Source of the DNA: Candidatus Methylomirabilota bacterium
GTDB taxonomy: Bacteria; Methylomirabilota; Methylomirabilia; Methylomirabilales; Methylomirabilaceae
Direction of reading: 5' to 3'
NCBI GenBank assembly: GCA_028870115.1
Contig: JAGWQH010000043.1
Span: 1-33,102 of the forward strand
DNA length: 33,102 bases
Every line of letters starts with the position of its first letter. Position 1 is the stretch's first letter. The notes under the pieces are model-generated. The model was given only the letters and a program-made list of their open reading frames with translations, was not told the DNA's origin and did no database searches. This document shows, in pieces, positions 15,709-24,044 of this stretch. Both the position numbers and the translations under genes were made by a program.

Positions 15709-16194
15709 TCACCGGCCTTTAGTCTGATACCGCCGGTACCAAGCTCCATCAACCCTGACCCACGGCTCCTCCAGGACGTGCTTCACAACCCCACCCTTTC
15801 GAGACTCGACGGCGAGGAGCTGGATCTCAGTCTCGACCGTGACCCGCCCCTCCTCCCCATCCACTGTCACCTTCTCGATCCGGTATGAAAGATAGCGGAG
15901 GGGGCTTTCTCGCTTCGTATCTTTTGGGGGGACCTGCCACCGATCCTTGGGAGCGAGCAGGCTCCAGATGGTGGGCCAGTCGTTGTGAAGTTGCGCCTCC
16001 CAATAGGCGGTGGCCCGTTCCCGAAGGGCCGCCTCGCCGTTCGACTCCTCGGCCCAAGTCGGGGAGATCACAATAAAGAGAAGGAGGGCGATTGTCCCGA
16101 TTCGGGCGAGCCCGAAACCGCTGCCGTCGGTTCGCGCAGGCGTTGGGCGTGTCGCCCAACCGTTCTTATGCAAGGCGCACCCCACGATACGCAT
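15709..16194 (-). CDS. Small exported protein, possibly NTF2-like
   Basis: The 161-residue protein has a long basic N-region followed by a hydrophobic segment (about residues 31-47) ending TWAEE, consistent with a signal peptide or anchor. The mature part reads ALRERATAYWEAQLHNDW and WSLLAPKDRWQ, then VTVDGEEGRVTVETEIQLL and WVRVDGAWYRRY. This helix-then-curved-sheet pattern recalls SnoaL/NTF2-like proteins, but the match is by eye only. The ATG at 16194 overlaps the 3' end of the Tat-exported gene by 29 nt and has no ribosome site, so translation probably depends on the upstream gene. The two are likely functional partners. Confidence 0.72.
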   Translation of the reverse strand: MRIVGCALHKNGWATRPTPARTDGSGFGLARIGTIALLLFIVISPTWAEESNGEAALRERATAYWEAQLHNDWPTIWSLLAPKDRWQVPPKDTKRESPLRYLSYRIEKVTVDGEEGRVTVETEIQLLAVESRKGGVVKHVLEEPWVRVDGAWYRRYQTKGR

Positions 16195-17248
16195 GACAGA
16201 GATCGCCGATGAAAAGCGAATAGAGCGACCGATCCCGGACCTTCACCATCTTCAGATCGAGGGCCGCCACGGCCGAGAAGATCCGGTAGAGGGCGGCCAG
16301 ACCTTCCTCCATCCGAGCCTTTTGGGCCGAGGTCGGAGTGAAAATGGCGTGCCGCTTCGCATAATGGAGGACCTCGAAGGCATGGCCTGTAAACTTCAGC
16401 TTCGCTTCCAGCCGGTTCGCCTCCTCCCACGGGCCTGACGGCAACCCCGCATAGAAGCGATCGATCAGATCGACGTCCGCCCACAGCCGATAGACCATGA
16501 GATCGAGTTGCTCCTGAAGGGTTCGGCGGTACGCCCCGGCATAGCCGTGTCTGGCCGCCGCGACCAGGCTGTAGGCCGAATGGGTCCCACCGCAGGTGAA
16601 GCGGTGGATGGGGAACTTCTGCGGAAGCGGCCGATTCCCTGCGGCGTAAGGCCCCATCCCCCGAGTCGCCTCCTCGATGGTCTCAAACCCGAAGGCGACG
16701 AGGTCCTTCAGCCGAACCTTCTGACCATAGGCATTCGTCCACTCCTCGGCTCGAAGCTCGGAGAAGGCGATGAGCGACCAAGCAAGGTCGTCCTTGTCAA
16801 AACTCCTCGGATCGAAGGTGAGGAGCGCTTTCGCCCCTTCTGCCAGGTCGTTCAGGTGATAGCGACCGCCCTCGACCCGTATATCCTTTTCGCGTGGCAC
16901 CCCAGCCTCCAGGAGGGTCTTCAAGGCCACACTGGTGTGGCCCTCGACCTCGCGGGGCACATAGAGATACGGCGTTCCGTTTATGTCCTTCGCCCTGACG
17001 TCGTTCGTCAGGAGATAATCCACCGCGCTTACATCACCCAGGGAGAAGCCACGACCCAACGCTCGGACTCCGTGCATCACAAGCCACGGCTCTTGGCGAT
17101 CGGCCGCATACCGTTCGATGAGCCTTCTGGCCGCTTCTTGAGGGCTTTCTCCAAAAACAGGGTTCGGGAGAGCCAGAGCGATCGCCCCAACCCCCATTGC
17201 CCTCAGGAAGGTCCGCCGGCTGATAACGGCACAACAGCACTGACCCAT
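16166..17248 (-). CDS. Tat-exported protein of unknown function
   Basis: The 360-residue protein carries a twin-arginine signal, SRRTFLRAMGVGAIALAL, within the first 30 residues, so it should be exported folded, possibly with a cofactor. The mature part is helix-rich, with HGVRALGRGF, HLNDLAEGAKALL and the conserved-looking CGGTHSAYSLVAAARHGY. The repeated helix pairs and the CGGTHS/HGVRAL segments suggest an alpha/alpha-toroid such as in polysaccharide-active or terpenoid-cyclase-like folds, but I recognise no family. The ATG at 17248 was chosen because GGGAGA stands about 5 nt before it; GTG 17266 and ATG 17260 also lie in frame. It is preceded by a long leader with its own promoter. Confidence 0.8.
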   Translation of the reverse strand: MGQCCCAVISRRTFLRAMGVGAIALALPNPVFGESPQEAARRLIERYAADRQEPWLVMHGVRALGRGFSLGDVSAVDYLLTNDVRAKDINGTPYLYVPREVEGHTSVALKTLLEAGVPREKDIRVEGGRYHLNDLAEGAKALLTFDPRSFDKDDLAWSLIAFSELRAEEWTNAYGQKVRLKDLVAFGFETIEEATRGMGPYAAGNRPLPQKFPIHRFTCGGTHSAYSLVAAARHGYAGAYRRTLQEQLDLMVYRLWADVDLIDRFYAGLPSGPWEEANRLEAKLKFTGHAFEVLHYAKRHAIFTPTSAQKARMEEGLAALYRIFSAVAALDLKMVKVRDRSLYSLFIGDLCHAYRGVRLA

Positions 17249-17326
17249 CGCTTCTCCCATATTCACTCAGTCGCCGGCGAACAATGACGAGTCGCTAACT
17301 GCCAGCCAGATAGCTCGTGTTGAACG

Positions 17327-17352
17327 GCGTGAAATGGTTCCTCCTTTCACGC
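17327..17352 (-). promoter_or_regulatory. 5'-leader hairpin displaying GGAGG in its loop
   Basis: On the minus strand GCGTGAAA (17352-17345) pairs perfectly with TTTCACGC (17334-17327). The 10-nt loop between them is GGAGGAACCA. The loop therefore shows a consensus ribosome-binding sequence about 91 nt before the true ATG at 17248. Confidence 0.5.
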
Positions 17353-17499
17353 TCGTACCCCTTAGCCACCAGAGCGCCATCGCAGCCACAGCTATCGTCT
17401 GGACTAAGTTGGCTGCAAACGACAAAAAGGCGATCTCTGCGCCGCTTGCAGCGTGTCACGTAACGCGCCGGCTCGAACATCGATACCAGATTCTTAAGT

Positions 17500-17529
17500 T
17501 TAATAGTCGATTGAACCACCGTTTGTCAA
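17500..17529 (-). promoter_or_regulatory. Candidate promoter of the Tat-exported gene pair
   Basis: On the minus strand TTGACA (17529-17524) and TATTAA (17505-17500) are separated by 18 bp. The predicted start is near 17493. Confidence 0.62.
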
Positions 17530-17571
17530 GTCTTTTTTGCCGTCCGCTTTTTTGGCCATCAGGAGATCGAG

Positions 17572-19485
17572 TCACGACTTCCGGTCGGGGAGCTTGGCAA
17601 GGGCCTGGCGAACCTGCTCGCCCTCGGGGGCCGTTGGATTCAAGCGGAGGTAGTCTTCGAGGATACCGATCGCCTCTGGAACGCGGCCATCCGCTTCGAG
17701 AAGAGCAGCCAACGTCAAGAACGGCTCGGCCCAGCGCGGGTTAAGTTCCAGGGCCTTCCGATACAGGGCGATCGCCTCCTGCTTACGTCCAGCCCGCAGG
17801 AAGACGGCTCCCGATTCCACATGAAGCTTTGCGTTCGTCGGCGCCCGCTGCAGGAGTTCCTGATATCTGGCCAGCGCGAGGTCGTAGCGCCCCTGTCTCG
17901 CATAGGCCCTTGCCAAGGAGAGCCTGGCCTGGAGCCCATCCGGGTTGAGTTCCAAGGCTTTCTCCAGGGTCGAGACCGCCTCCTCGATGCGTCCTGCGTC
18001 CAGATATGCCGACCCGAGGACTCTGAAAGCAGCGTAGTCCGGCTGCAGCTCCACACCCCGTCTGGCCTCCTCGATAGCCAACGCCGTCTGGTCATGATTG
18101 AGGTACGCGATCGCCAGGTTGAGGTGGGGCCGCGATTTCTGCGGGGATTTCGTCGCCGCGTCGAGCCAGAGGGCGCGCTCGTCCTGCCAGACGGTGTTCC
18201 GCTGAATGGTCCCCAGCCCCCAGGCCATCGCCACGATCCCGACGATGACACCGACCTGGACCTTTCCATACTTTTCGGCCAGCCATCCACTCAACCAGCC
18301 GACAAAGAGGGCGAAGCCGACGCCTGCGAGATAGACCCGATGCTCGGCCGCCACATCAAGGAGCGGCACGATACTCGAGGACGGTATGGGAGCGATCAGG
18401 AACCAGCCGATGGCGAAGGCGAGCATCGGGGCTTTTCGAAGAGTGAGGACGCCGGCAACGGTAAGCCCAATCAGGATGAGGGCGCCGAGCACTGTCTGCA
18501 CGTCCAACCAACCTGGGGCCGGCGGGATATCGGGATCGATGTTGAGGCCAACGGGAAAGAGGAACAGGCGAAGGTAATAAAAAGGGATCACCTGAAGCTG
18601 GGTCAGGAAGTACTGAAGCCGTGGGAGTTGCTGACCATGGTGGAGTCTTGGCCGCGACAATGTGCCATCCGGGTGGGGTTCGACAACCATTCCCCAGGAG
18701 TAGAAGAGAAAGATCGCAGCCGCGAGGCCCACCCCGACGAGAAGGGGCCAGTTCCTCCGGGCCCACCCCCTGATCCCCTCTTCCCGGTGCTGAAAAACCA
18801 GCGAGTACAGGAGCAGCATCACCGGCAAGGTCGCCGCCTCCTGTTTCGAACCAAAGGCCAGAATACCGGAAATAGCGGAAAGCAGGTACCAGCCCCACTT
18901 CCGCCGTTGGGAGGCGACACGTTCCCCTTCACCGAACGCCAACACACTCCCAAGGTAGAAAGCGGCGCACAGCACCGATGAGCGACCGGAAATAAAGACC
19001 ACAGCTTCCGTAAAGATCGGATGGATCGCCTGGGTGAGGGCCGCCGTCGTGGCGACCAGGCCGACCATTTGATCCCCCGGCGTGAGAGCTTCAAGCAGTT
19101 GTCTGGCCAGGAGGAAGGTACACAGCACGACAACCAGATGGAGGAGAAGATTCACGATATGATACCCTGTGGGGTCTACACCGCCGAGAGCGTGGTTCAC
19201 GGCAAAACTGGCGAAGAGGACGGAACGGCTGAGGAAGGCCCCGATGCTTGTGAAATGGAAGGCAATTTTCGGCAGGTCGCGCATGTTCTGGATCACGCGG
19301 ATACGCGGGTCGGCGACAATGGTATCGAAATCGTCAAAGACGAAGGGGACGGAGAAGGTGTTTGAATAGACCACGACCCCAGCCAGGAGGGCGATCCCGA
19401 CGGGGAGGAGCCATCCGAACGGATAGTGACTCGCCTCTACCCTTTCTACCCTCTTTGTCTTCTTTCCGGCCACCCGATCTTTCAT
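17572..19485 (-). CDS. TMTC-like membrane O-glycosyltransferase with C-terminal TPRs
   Basis: The 637-residue protein combines about ten membrane segments (residues 24-445) with five TPR units from about residue 451 to the end (for example LGSAYLDAGRIEEAVSTLEK and ALYRKALELNPRWAEP). The first loop, VYSNTFSVPFVFDDFDTI, holds the paired Asp D51/D52. It matches the VFDD signature of animal TMTC proteins, which O-mannosylate proteins using dolichyl-phosphate mannose and carry TPRs in the same order. In bacteria such proteins are usually annotated only as TPR proteins. The ATG at 19485 has only a weak AAGG nearby. A dispersed repeat begins 5 nt upstream, so expression probably depends on read-through from the glycan operon. 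Confidence 0.85.
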   Translation of the reverse strand: MKDRVAGKKTKRVERVEASHYPFGWLLPVGIALLAGVVVYSNTFSVPFVFDDFDTIVADPRIRVIQNMRDLPKIAFHFTSIGAFLSRSVLFASFAVNHALGGVDPTGYHIVNLLLHLVVVLCTFLLARQLLEALTPGDQMVGLVATTAALTQAIHPIFTEAVVFISGRSSVLCAAFYLGSVLAFGEGERVASQRRKWGWYLLSAISGILAFGSKQEAATLPVMLLLYSLVFQHREEGIRGWARRNWPLLVGVGLAAAIFLFYSWGMVVEPHPDGTLSRPRLHHGQQLPRLQYFLTQLQVIPFYYLRLFLFPVGLNIDPDIPPAPGWLDVQTVLGALILIGLTVAGVLTLRKAPMLAFAIGWFLIAPIPSSSIVPLLDVAAEHRVYLAGVGFALFVGWLSGWLAEKYGKVQVGVIVGIVAMAWGLGTIQRNTVWQDERALWLDAATKSPQKSRPHLNLAIAYLNHDQTALAIEEARRGVELQPDYAAFRVLGSAYLDAGRIEEAVSTLEKALELNPDGLQARLSLARAYARQGRYDLALARYQELLQRAPTNAKLHVESGAVFLRAGRKQEAIALYRKALELNPRWAEPFLTLAALLEADGRVPEAIGILEDYLRLNPTAPEGEQVRQALAKLPDRKS

Positions 19486-19490
19486 GCCTT

Positions 19491-19697
19491 GTGTAGTTTA
19501 TCCAATGCTTGTTTCGCTTCTTGACACATTCCGTTCACCCTGAGCCTGTCGAAGGGAGAAGTATTTTAATGGGTTCCGTTCATGGGTTCGACAAACCTGT
19601 CCTGAGCCCGCCGTTCTCCTTCGACAAGCTCAGGACGAACGGCTGGGATGTTGAAGCCTGCGCTGAGCCCTGTCGAAGCGGGCTCACCACGAACGGA
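19491..19697. repeat. Cluster of dispersed CTGAGCCTGTCGAAGG repeats, partly coding
   Basis: Arms are visible at 19531-19555, 19617-19642 and about 19661-19696. The left flank 19491-19530 matches 14391-14421. The cluster fills the gap between the TMTC-like gene and the GT4 gene and supplies the last 43 codons of the GT4 gene. Confidence 0.85.
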
Positions 19698-20852
19698 TTG
19701 TAAAGGTATGTGTGAGACACTACAGTAGATGTCGAGGATCCGCTGAAAGAGCGCCGGCCTGCGATACTCCCCCATCACCTTCTCGAAGGCGTTCCCTGTT
19801 AAGGAAGCCTTCAGATCCTGATCCACGAGAACCTCGAACAGCTTCGCCGCCAGATCCCCCGGATCCAATTTCTCCAGTAAGAGCCCCTCCAGCCGGTCCT
19901 GGATGAGGTCTGTGACCCCACCCGCCCGAAACGCGACGCACGGGACGCGATGCGCCATCGCCTCAAGGAGTCGCGTCGGCAGGCCCTCCCAGGCGCCGAG
20001 GGCGACGAAGGCGTCAGCGATGGCGTAAAAGCCATGCAAGATCGCGCGATCCACCACAGGATCGAAGGCCCCGGCGAAGACCACCTCCGACCGCAGCGTC
20101 GGGTCAATCCTCCCGAGCAGCACGTGTTGATACCGGGGGTCGACGGGGCCGACAAAAAGAAGTTTCACGGCGGGGATTCGTTGCCTCAGAAGCGGCAACG
20201 CGTCCAGGAGCACGTCCGGGTGCTTCTCGGGGATGATCCTTCCTGTGAAGAGGACGACCCGTGATCCATCGAGTTGATACCGGCTCCGGATTCCCCGTTC
20301 CACCCCCGGTTCCCGTTCTCTTGGCTCCACACCGGTCGGTGCGACGACGTGCACCTTCTCCGGTCTCACCTGAAAGAACGATATGAGCCGCTCACGCTCG
20401 CTCGCTGAAAGGGCGATCACCGCGTCGGCCCGCCGGAACACGACCGCCGCCAAGGGCTTGGAGAGTCTCAATGCGATCTGCGTGCTCCGGGACGAGACGG
20501 TCGGATACAGACCGTGAGAGGTCACGACAAGCCTTGCCGTGCGCTTCAGCAAAGACCCGATGATGCTCGGCCACAGCCAGGGGGAGTGGACGTGGATGAG
20601 ATCGTAGCGATGGCGGGTGAGATACCTTGCCAGGCCCACCGGAAACGGATTCCGAAACAGCACCGGAAACGCGTTGAACCGCTTCGCCGGGAAGCGGTTG
20701 ATCTCGTCGGCGGAGAGCGCCGTCTCCATATCGGTCGTCAACACCTCGACGGTGTGGCCGGCACGCGCCAAATCCCTGACCAAGTTGTACACGTGCAGTT
20801 CGGTGCCCCCGATGTGGGGAAGATAGACGTGGCAGATCTGGGCGACCTTCAT
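19566..20852 (-). CDS. GT4-family glycosyltransferase with a repeat-derived C-terminal tail
   Basis: The 428-residue GT-B enzyme starts MKVAQICHVYLPHIGGTELH, with the glycine-rich loop and a His that contact the acceptor and donor. It has VAPTGVEP and FTGRIIPEKHPDVLLDALP at the start of the C-terminal lobe, and WEGLPTRLLEAMAHRVPCVAF with the E-x7-E nucleotide-sugar site. The likely product is an alpha-linked hexose added to a lipid-linked glycan in the cytoplasm. The ATG at 20852 overlaps the upstream GT4 stop by 4 nt (ATGA). The family would end near the ILDIY segment, but the frame continues for about 50 residues. The final 43, including AVRPELVEG, are read from the dispersed repeat, so the native stop was probably displaced. 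Confidence 0.9.
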   Translation of the reverse strand: MKVAQICHVYLPHIGGTELHVYNLVRDLARAGHTVEVLTTDMETALSADEINRFPAKRFNAFPVLFRNPFPVGLARYLTRHRYDLIHVHSPWLWPSIIGSLLKRTARLVVTSHGLYPTVSSRSTQIALRLSKPLAAVVFRRADAVIALSASERERLISFFQVRPEKVHVVAPTGVEPREREPGVERGIRSRYQLDGSRVVLFTGRIIPEKHPDVLLDALPLLRQRIPAVKLLFVGPVDPRYQHVLLGRIDPTLRSEVVFAGAFDPVVDRAILHGFYAIADAFVALGAWEGLPTRLLEAMAHRVPCVAFRAGGVTDLIQDRLEGLLLEKLDPGDLAAKLFEVLVDQDLKASLTGNAFEKVMGEYRRPALFQRILDIYCSVSHIPLQSVRGEPASTGLSAGFNIPAVRPELVEGERRAQDRFVEPMNGTH

Positions 20853-22030
20853 CCGGCGATCCGTTCATACACCCGTTCGAGGCGGTCTACCACCGGCCTG
20901 GGCGAATAGCGCTCTTCGATCAAAGACCGCGACGCCCGACCCATGGCCTCTCCCAGCGCCGGGTACCTGAGGAGTTCAATCAGGCGCTCCGCCATAACCT
21001 GATCGTCGGCAGCGACGAAGGCGTGAATGCCGTCTTCGACCTCGATCCCTTCGATACCGTCTGTCGTCGTGACGACGGGGACCCCATAGGCCATCGACTC
21101 CAACACCTTCACCTTCATCCCACTCCCGAACGGAAGAGGATAGGCGAAAGCCTGCACCTGTTCGAAAAGCCGCCGGGGATGAGGCAGGTCGTCAAGGATG
21201 GTGACGCCGGGCTCGCGAAGAAATGTGGCGAGATGCCGTCGCGCTTCCCAGCCGGCGATCAGGAGCTCGGCATCCGGAATCGCCCTCCTCACCCGGGGCC
21301 ACACCGATCTGATCAGGTGTATCGCCGCCAGGCGGCAGGGCCGAAAGTACATCGACCCGATGAGCCCTACCGTCCGGGTTCGAGGGAGGCGAGGCATGAA
21401 CTCATACAGGCTTGGATCGATGGCGAAGGGGACGACAAAAACCTCGGCCTCAGGGTGGAGCGCCTTGACCCGTTCCCCGTCGCTTCCGGTTAACACCCTG
21501 ATCGCGCGAAAGCGCTGCATCACCCGCCGCTCCCCTTTCTCCTGCAGCCTGGCGAGCAGGCGCCGTCCAGGCGAAGGGTGCTGTAGATCGATGGAGGCCA
21601 GCCAATGGATCGACAGGAGCGCGCGGTCCCGGTCCGTCCCCAAATAGCCCAGCCACAGATCCTCGAGATGAATGAGATCGTAGCCGGCGCAGAGCAGCCG
21701 GTCCAGGTCCCGCTCCAGGCCGCTCGGGATGAGACGGGAGTACCCGGGAGCCGCATTGCGGAGGAACTGGCCCAGCCGTCCTCCATGCCGTCGTAAGGGT
21801 GAATGCCGATCTCGGAAAATAGAAGGATACAGCTTCAGCTCAAGGCCTGTGCTTCCCAGGAAGGACATGGCCCGCTCAGCCTCGTGGGCCTTTGAGAAGA
21901 ACGAGAGGCACGTCACGCGGTGCCCCCGCTCGGCCAACTCCTTCAGCAGCCCGTAGTACCACCGGGCCGATGTGGGGCCGAACGGATCCGGCACATCCGG
22001 CGTGCTGACGATGATCCTCAAACGCTCCAT
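20849..22030 (-). CDS. GT4-family glycosyltransferase
   Basis: The 393-residue GT-B enzyme starts MERLRIIVSTPDVPDPFGP and shows IHLEDLWLG, the interdomain VVPFAIDPSLY, then GLIGSMYFRPCRLAAIHLI, AELLIAGW, and the C-terminal FGSGMKVKVLESMAYGVPVV. This Glyco_trans_1_4 pattern occurs in EPS loci, including those linked to exosortases. The sugar and linkage cannot be assigned. The ATG at 22030 lies one base after the TAA of the double-GT2 gene, so coupling is likely; no separate ribosome site is seen. The open frame further upstream to 22390 is antisense-like sequence inside the neighbouring gene in another frame and was not used. Confidence 0.9.
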   Translation of the reverse strand: MERLRIIVSTPDVPDPFGPTSARWYYGLLKELAERGHRVTCLSFFSKAHEAERAMSFLGSTGLELKLYPSIFRDRHSPLRRHGGRLGQFLRNAAPGYSRLIPSGLERDLDRLLCAGYDLIHLEDLWLGYLGTDRDRALLSIHWLASIDLQHPSPGRRLLARLQEKGERRVMQRFRAIRVLTGSDGERVKALHPEAEVFVVPFAIDPSLYEFMPRLPRTRTVGLIGSMYFRPCRLAAIHLIRSVWPRVRRAIPDAELLIAGWEARRHLATFLREPGVTILDDLPHPRRLFEQVQAFAYPLPFGSGMKVKVLESMAYGVPVVTTTDGIEGIEVEDGIHAFVAADDQVMAERLIELLRYPALGEAMGRASRSLIEERYSPRPVVDRLERVYERIAG

Positions 22031-22031
22031 C

Positions 22032-24041
22032 TTAGAGGGAACGGAGCCGGTGGGGACGCCAGTGCACTCCCCATTTCCGCTCGAAGAGCCGTCGGTTCCC
22101 ATCAAACAGCTTGAAGTAAGTATCTTCCTGAAGTCTCCGCATCGTCCCCCGGCCGAAATGGTGGGTGAACACATCCTCCGCGCACAGGAGCGTGTAGCCG
22201 CCCTGCCTGACCCGATGCGCGTAATCGTCGTCCTCAAAGGTGCCCAGCCCGAACTGCTCATCAAGGAGGCCGATCTGGTCAACGAGGCTTCGCCGCATAG
22301 CCACACAGAACATCTGGAGCATCGCGATCTCAAACGCCCGGCCTTCCCAGCGCCGGTACCGCTCCTCGGCAAAGACTTCCAACTCCTCAAGTGAGGTGTA
22401 GCCGACCGCGATCATCTGCTCATTGGCCGCATCATTGGTGACCGGCCCCACCATACCGACGTTCGGATTCTGCTCCAGATAACGAAGCAGTCGGCTCAGC
22501 CAGCCCCGCGTGACAATCGTGTCGTTGTTCAGCAGCACAATGTAGTCACCCCGTGCCTTCTGAATCCCCTGATTGGTCGCCCGAGCAAATCCTTCGTTCC
22601 GATCGTTACAGATGAGCTGAATAGCAGGCCATTGCCGGGCAAGCTGGCCCACGTAGCTTCGCGTCCCGTCCGTCGACGCATTGTCCACAACAATGATCTC
22701 AAGGTGTGAATCATCCGTATAGCACAGTATGCTCTCCAGGCAAAGCTGGGTTAGCGCCAGCCGATTCTTTGTGAGCATCACGATACTGGCCTTCGTGGTG
22801 TGTCCCCCGGCAGCCATCCGCCCATTGAGAGCGCCGGCTCCCTGGTCGAGCAGTCGTCGGGCTCGGAGCGCCTGAAGATAGGCCTCGGCGCGCTCCACTG
22901 CAAGCGGCGGTTTCGGCTGGATCCGCTCCCGGACGAAGTCAACATTGAGGAACCAGCGTTTCACCGGTGGGGGCAGATAGCGGCGGGCCACATGGTAGAA
23001 CTCCCTTTTCGCAAACCAAGAGAGGTCTTGCGCAACACGCATCAACTTACGCCTCAGAGCACTGAACAGCCAGCCTTTTATTAACGTCCTCTCAATGTCT
23101 CGGGTAGAAACACGACACGCTCTCTGGATCTGCCGACGCTTCTTGAGCATCCTGGGGAAACCCCTCAAGGCTGCCCCTTTTGCCTTCAGAAATGGGAGGG
23201 CTTTTCCTCGAGGAAAGAAGAACAGCAACAGAAGGAAATCAAAGAGCAGATGCCAGGGCCAGTATTTCAGTAAGAGCAGCAAGGGCATATTTTTAATGTA
23301 GACATATTCATTATTCCGATGGCCGTAATAGATATAGGTGTTGCTGTCAGCCCCGATCGTGGCGCTCAAATGATGGTAGACAATCGCAGTCGGCACATAG
23401 AGGCATTTGTAGCCCATGAGCTGTGCCCGGAAGCTGAGGTCGGTATCCTCATGGGCCAGAAAAAAATCTTCATCCAGCAAGCCGATATCGTCCAACATCG
23501 ACTTCCGATAGATCGCAGCCCCCGCGCAAGCTCCGAAGACCTCTCGAGGCTGATTATACTGAGCCGCGTGTTCCAGATGGCCGATCTTCCCCGCTATTCC
23601 TTCAACGGTGTAGAAGTCCCCACACGTGTCCGCGATCTCTCTTGTCTGCCAGAGGAGCATCTTCGACGCACAAAAGCCGATCTCCGGACGCGCGTCTAAC
23701 GCGTTTACAAGTTCCTCCAACCAGCGAGGTTCAACTTCAGTGTCGCTATTGAGCAAAGCAATATATCCGCCTCGCGCATGCCGGATGCCGATATTGTTAG
23801 CGGCGCTGAATCCTAAGTTCTCATCCAGCGCAATGACGTCCACTTCCGGGAAGCCTGCTGTGACGAATTCGACTGAGCCGTCGGTAGACCCGTTATCGAC
23901 TAGGAGGATTTCAAAATCTCTGAACGTCTGTTGGCGCAAGGCTTGAAAGCAAGCCGCCAAGAGTTCTTTACCGTTCCAGTTGACCGCGATAACGGTCACG
24001 CAAGGGGGGTCAGCACCATGAGCGGCGTTGTACGTCGTCAT
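22032..24041 (-). CDS. Tandem GT2-GT2 glycosyltransferase (rhamnosyltransferase-like)
   Basis: The 669-residue protein carries two GT-A domains. Domain 1 (about residues 13-260) has VTVIAVNWNGKELL, ILLVDNGSTDGS (D49), LLNSDTEVEP (D100) and HEDTDLSFR, the pattern of WbbL-like rhamnosyltransferases. A hydrophobic stretch at 252-277 may attach to the membrane, and a basic linker follows. Domain 2 (about 417-655) has SIVMLTKNRL, IIVVDNASTDGT (D453), LLNNDTIV (D507) and FEDDDYAHRV. The enzyme may add two sugars in succession. The ATG at 24041 follows the Uma2 gene by 3 nt and overlaps nothing. Two complete, unlike domains argue for processive or bifunctional chain building rather than simple duplication. 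Confidence 0.92.
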   Translation of the reverse strand: MTTYNAAHGADPPCVTVIAVNWNGKELLAACFQALRQQTFRDFEILLVDNGSTDGSVEFVTAGFPEVDVIALDENLGFSAANNIGIRHARGGYIALLNSDTEVEPRWLEELVNALDARPEIGFCASKMLLWQTREIADTCGDFYTVEGIAGKIGHLEHAAQYNQPREVFGACAGAAIYRKSMLDDIGLLDEDFFLAHEDTDLSFRAQLMGYKCLYVPTAIVYHHLSATIGADSNTYIYYGHRNNEYVYIKNMPLLLLLKYWPWHLLFDFLLLLFFFPRGKALPFLKAKGAALRGFPRMLKKRRQIQRACRVSTRDIERTLIKGWLFSALRRKLMRVAQDLSWFAKREFYHVARRYLPPPVKRWFLNVDFVRERIQPKPPLAVERAEAYLQALRARRLLDQGAGALNGRMAAGGHTTKASIVMLTKNRLALTQLCLESILCYTDDSHLEIIVVDNASTDGTRSYVGQLARQWPAIQLICNDRNEGFARATNQGIQKARGDYIVLLNNDTIVTRGWLSRLLRYLEQNPNVGMVGPVTNDAANEQMIAVGYTSLEELEVFAEERYRRWEGRAFEIAMLQMFCVAMRRSLVDQIGLLDEQFGLGTFEDDDYAHRVRQGGYTLLCAEDVFTHHFGRGTMRRLQEDTYFKLFDGNRRLFERKWGVHWRPHRLRSL

Positions 24042-24044
24042 CGG

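Larger units (their letters stand above)
17249..17571. other. Leader and promoter region of the Tat-exported gene
   Basis: These 323 bases contain the promoter at 17500-17529, a leader of about 245 nt, a possible 61-codon leader frame (17295-17480, minus) and the GGAGG-loop hairpin at 17327-17352. Nothing resembling a terminator for the upstream TMTC-like gene (stop at 17572) is visible. Confidence 0.55.

Noticed and set aside
15558-15752. 64-codon frame over the leader at 15.6 kb as a leader peptide
   Set aside because: Its possible ATG starts lie upstream of the predicted transcription start, and no canonical start codon remains in frame after it.
12713-19697. CRISPR array suggested by repeated CTGTCGAAGG motifs
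   Set aside because: The motifs are scattered, palindromic and irregularly spaced, with no uniform spacers.
22031-22390. N-terminal extension of the second GT4 gene
   Set aside because: It lies inside the double-GT2 gene in a different frame, and the GT-B fold begins at MERLRIIVS.
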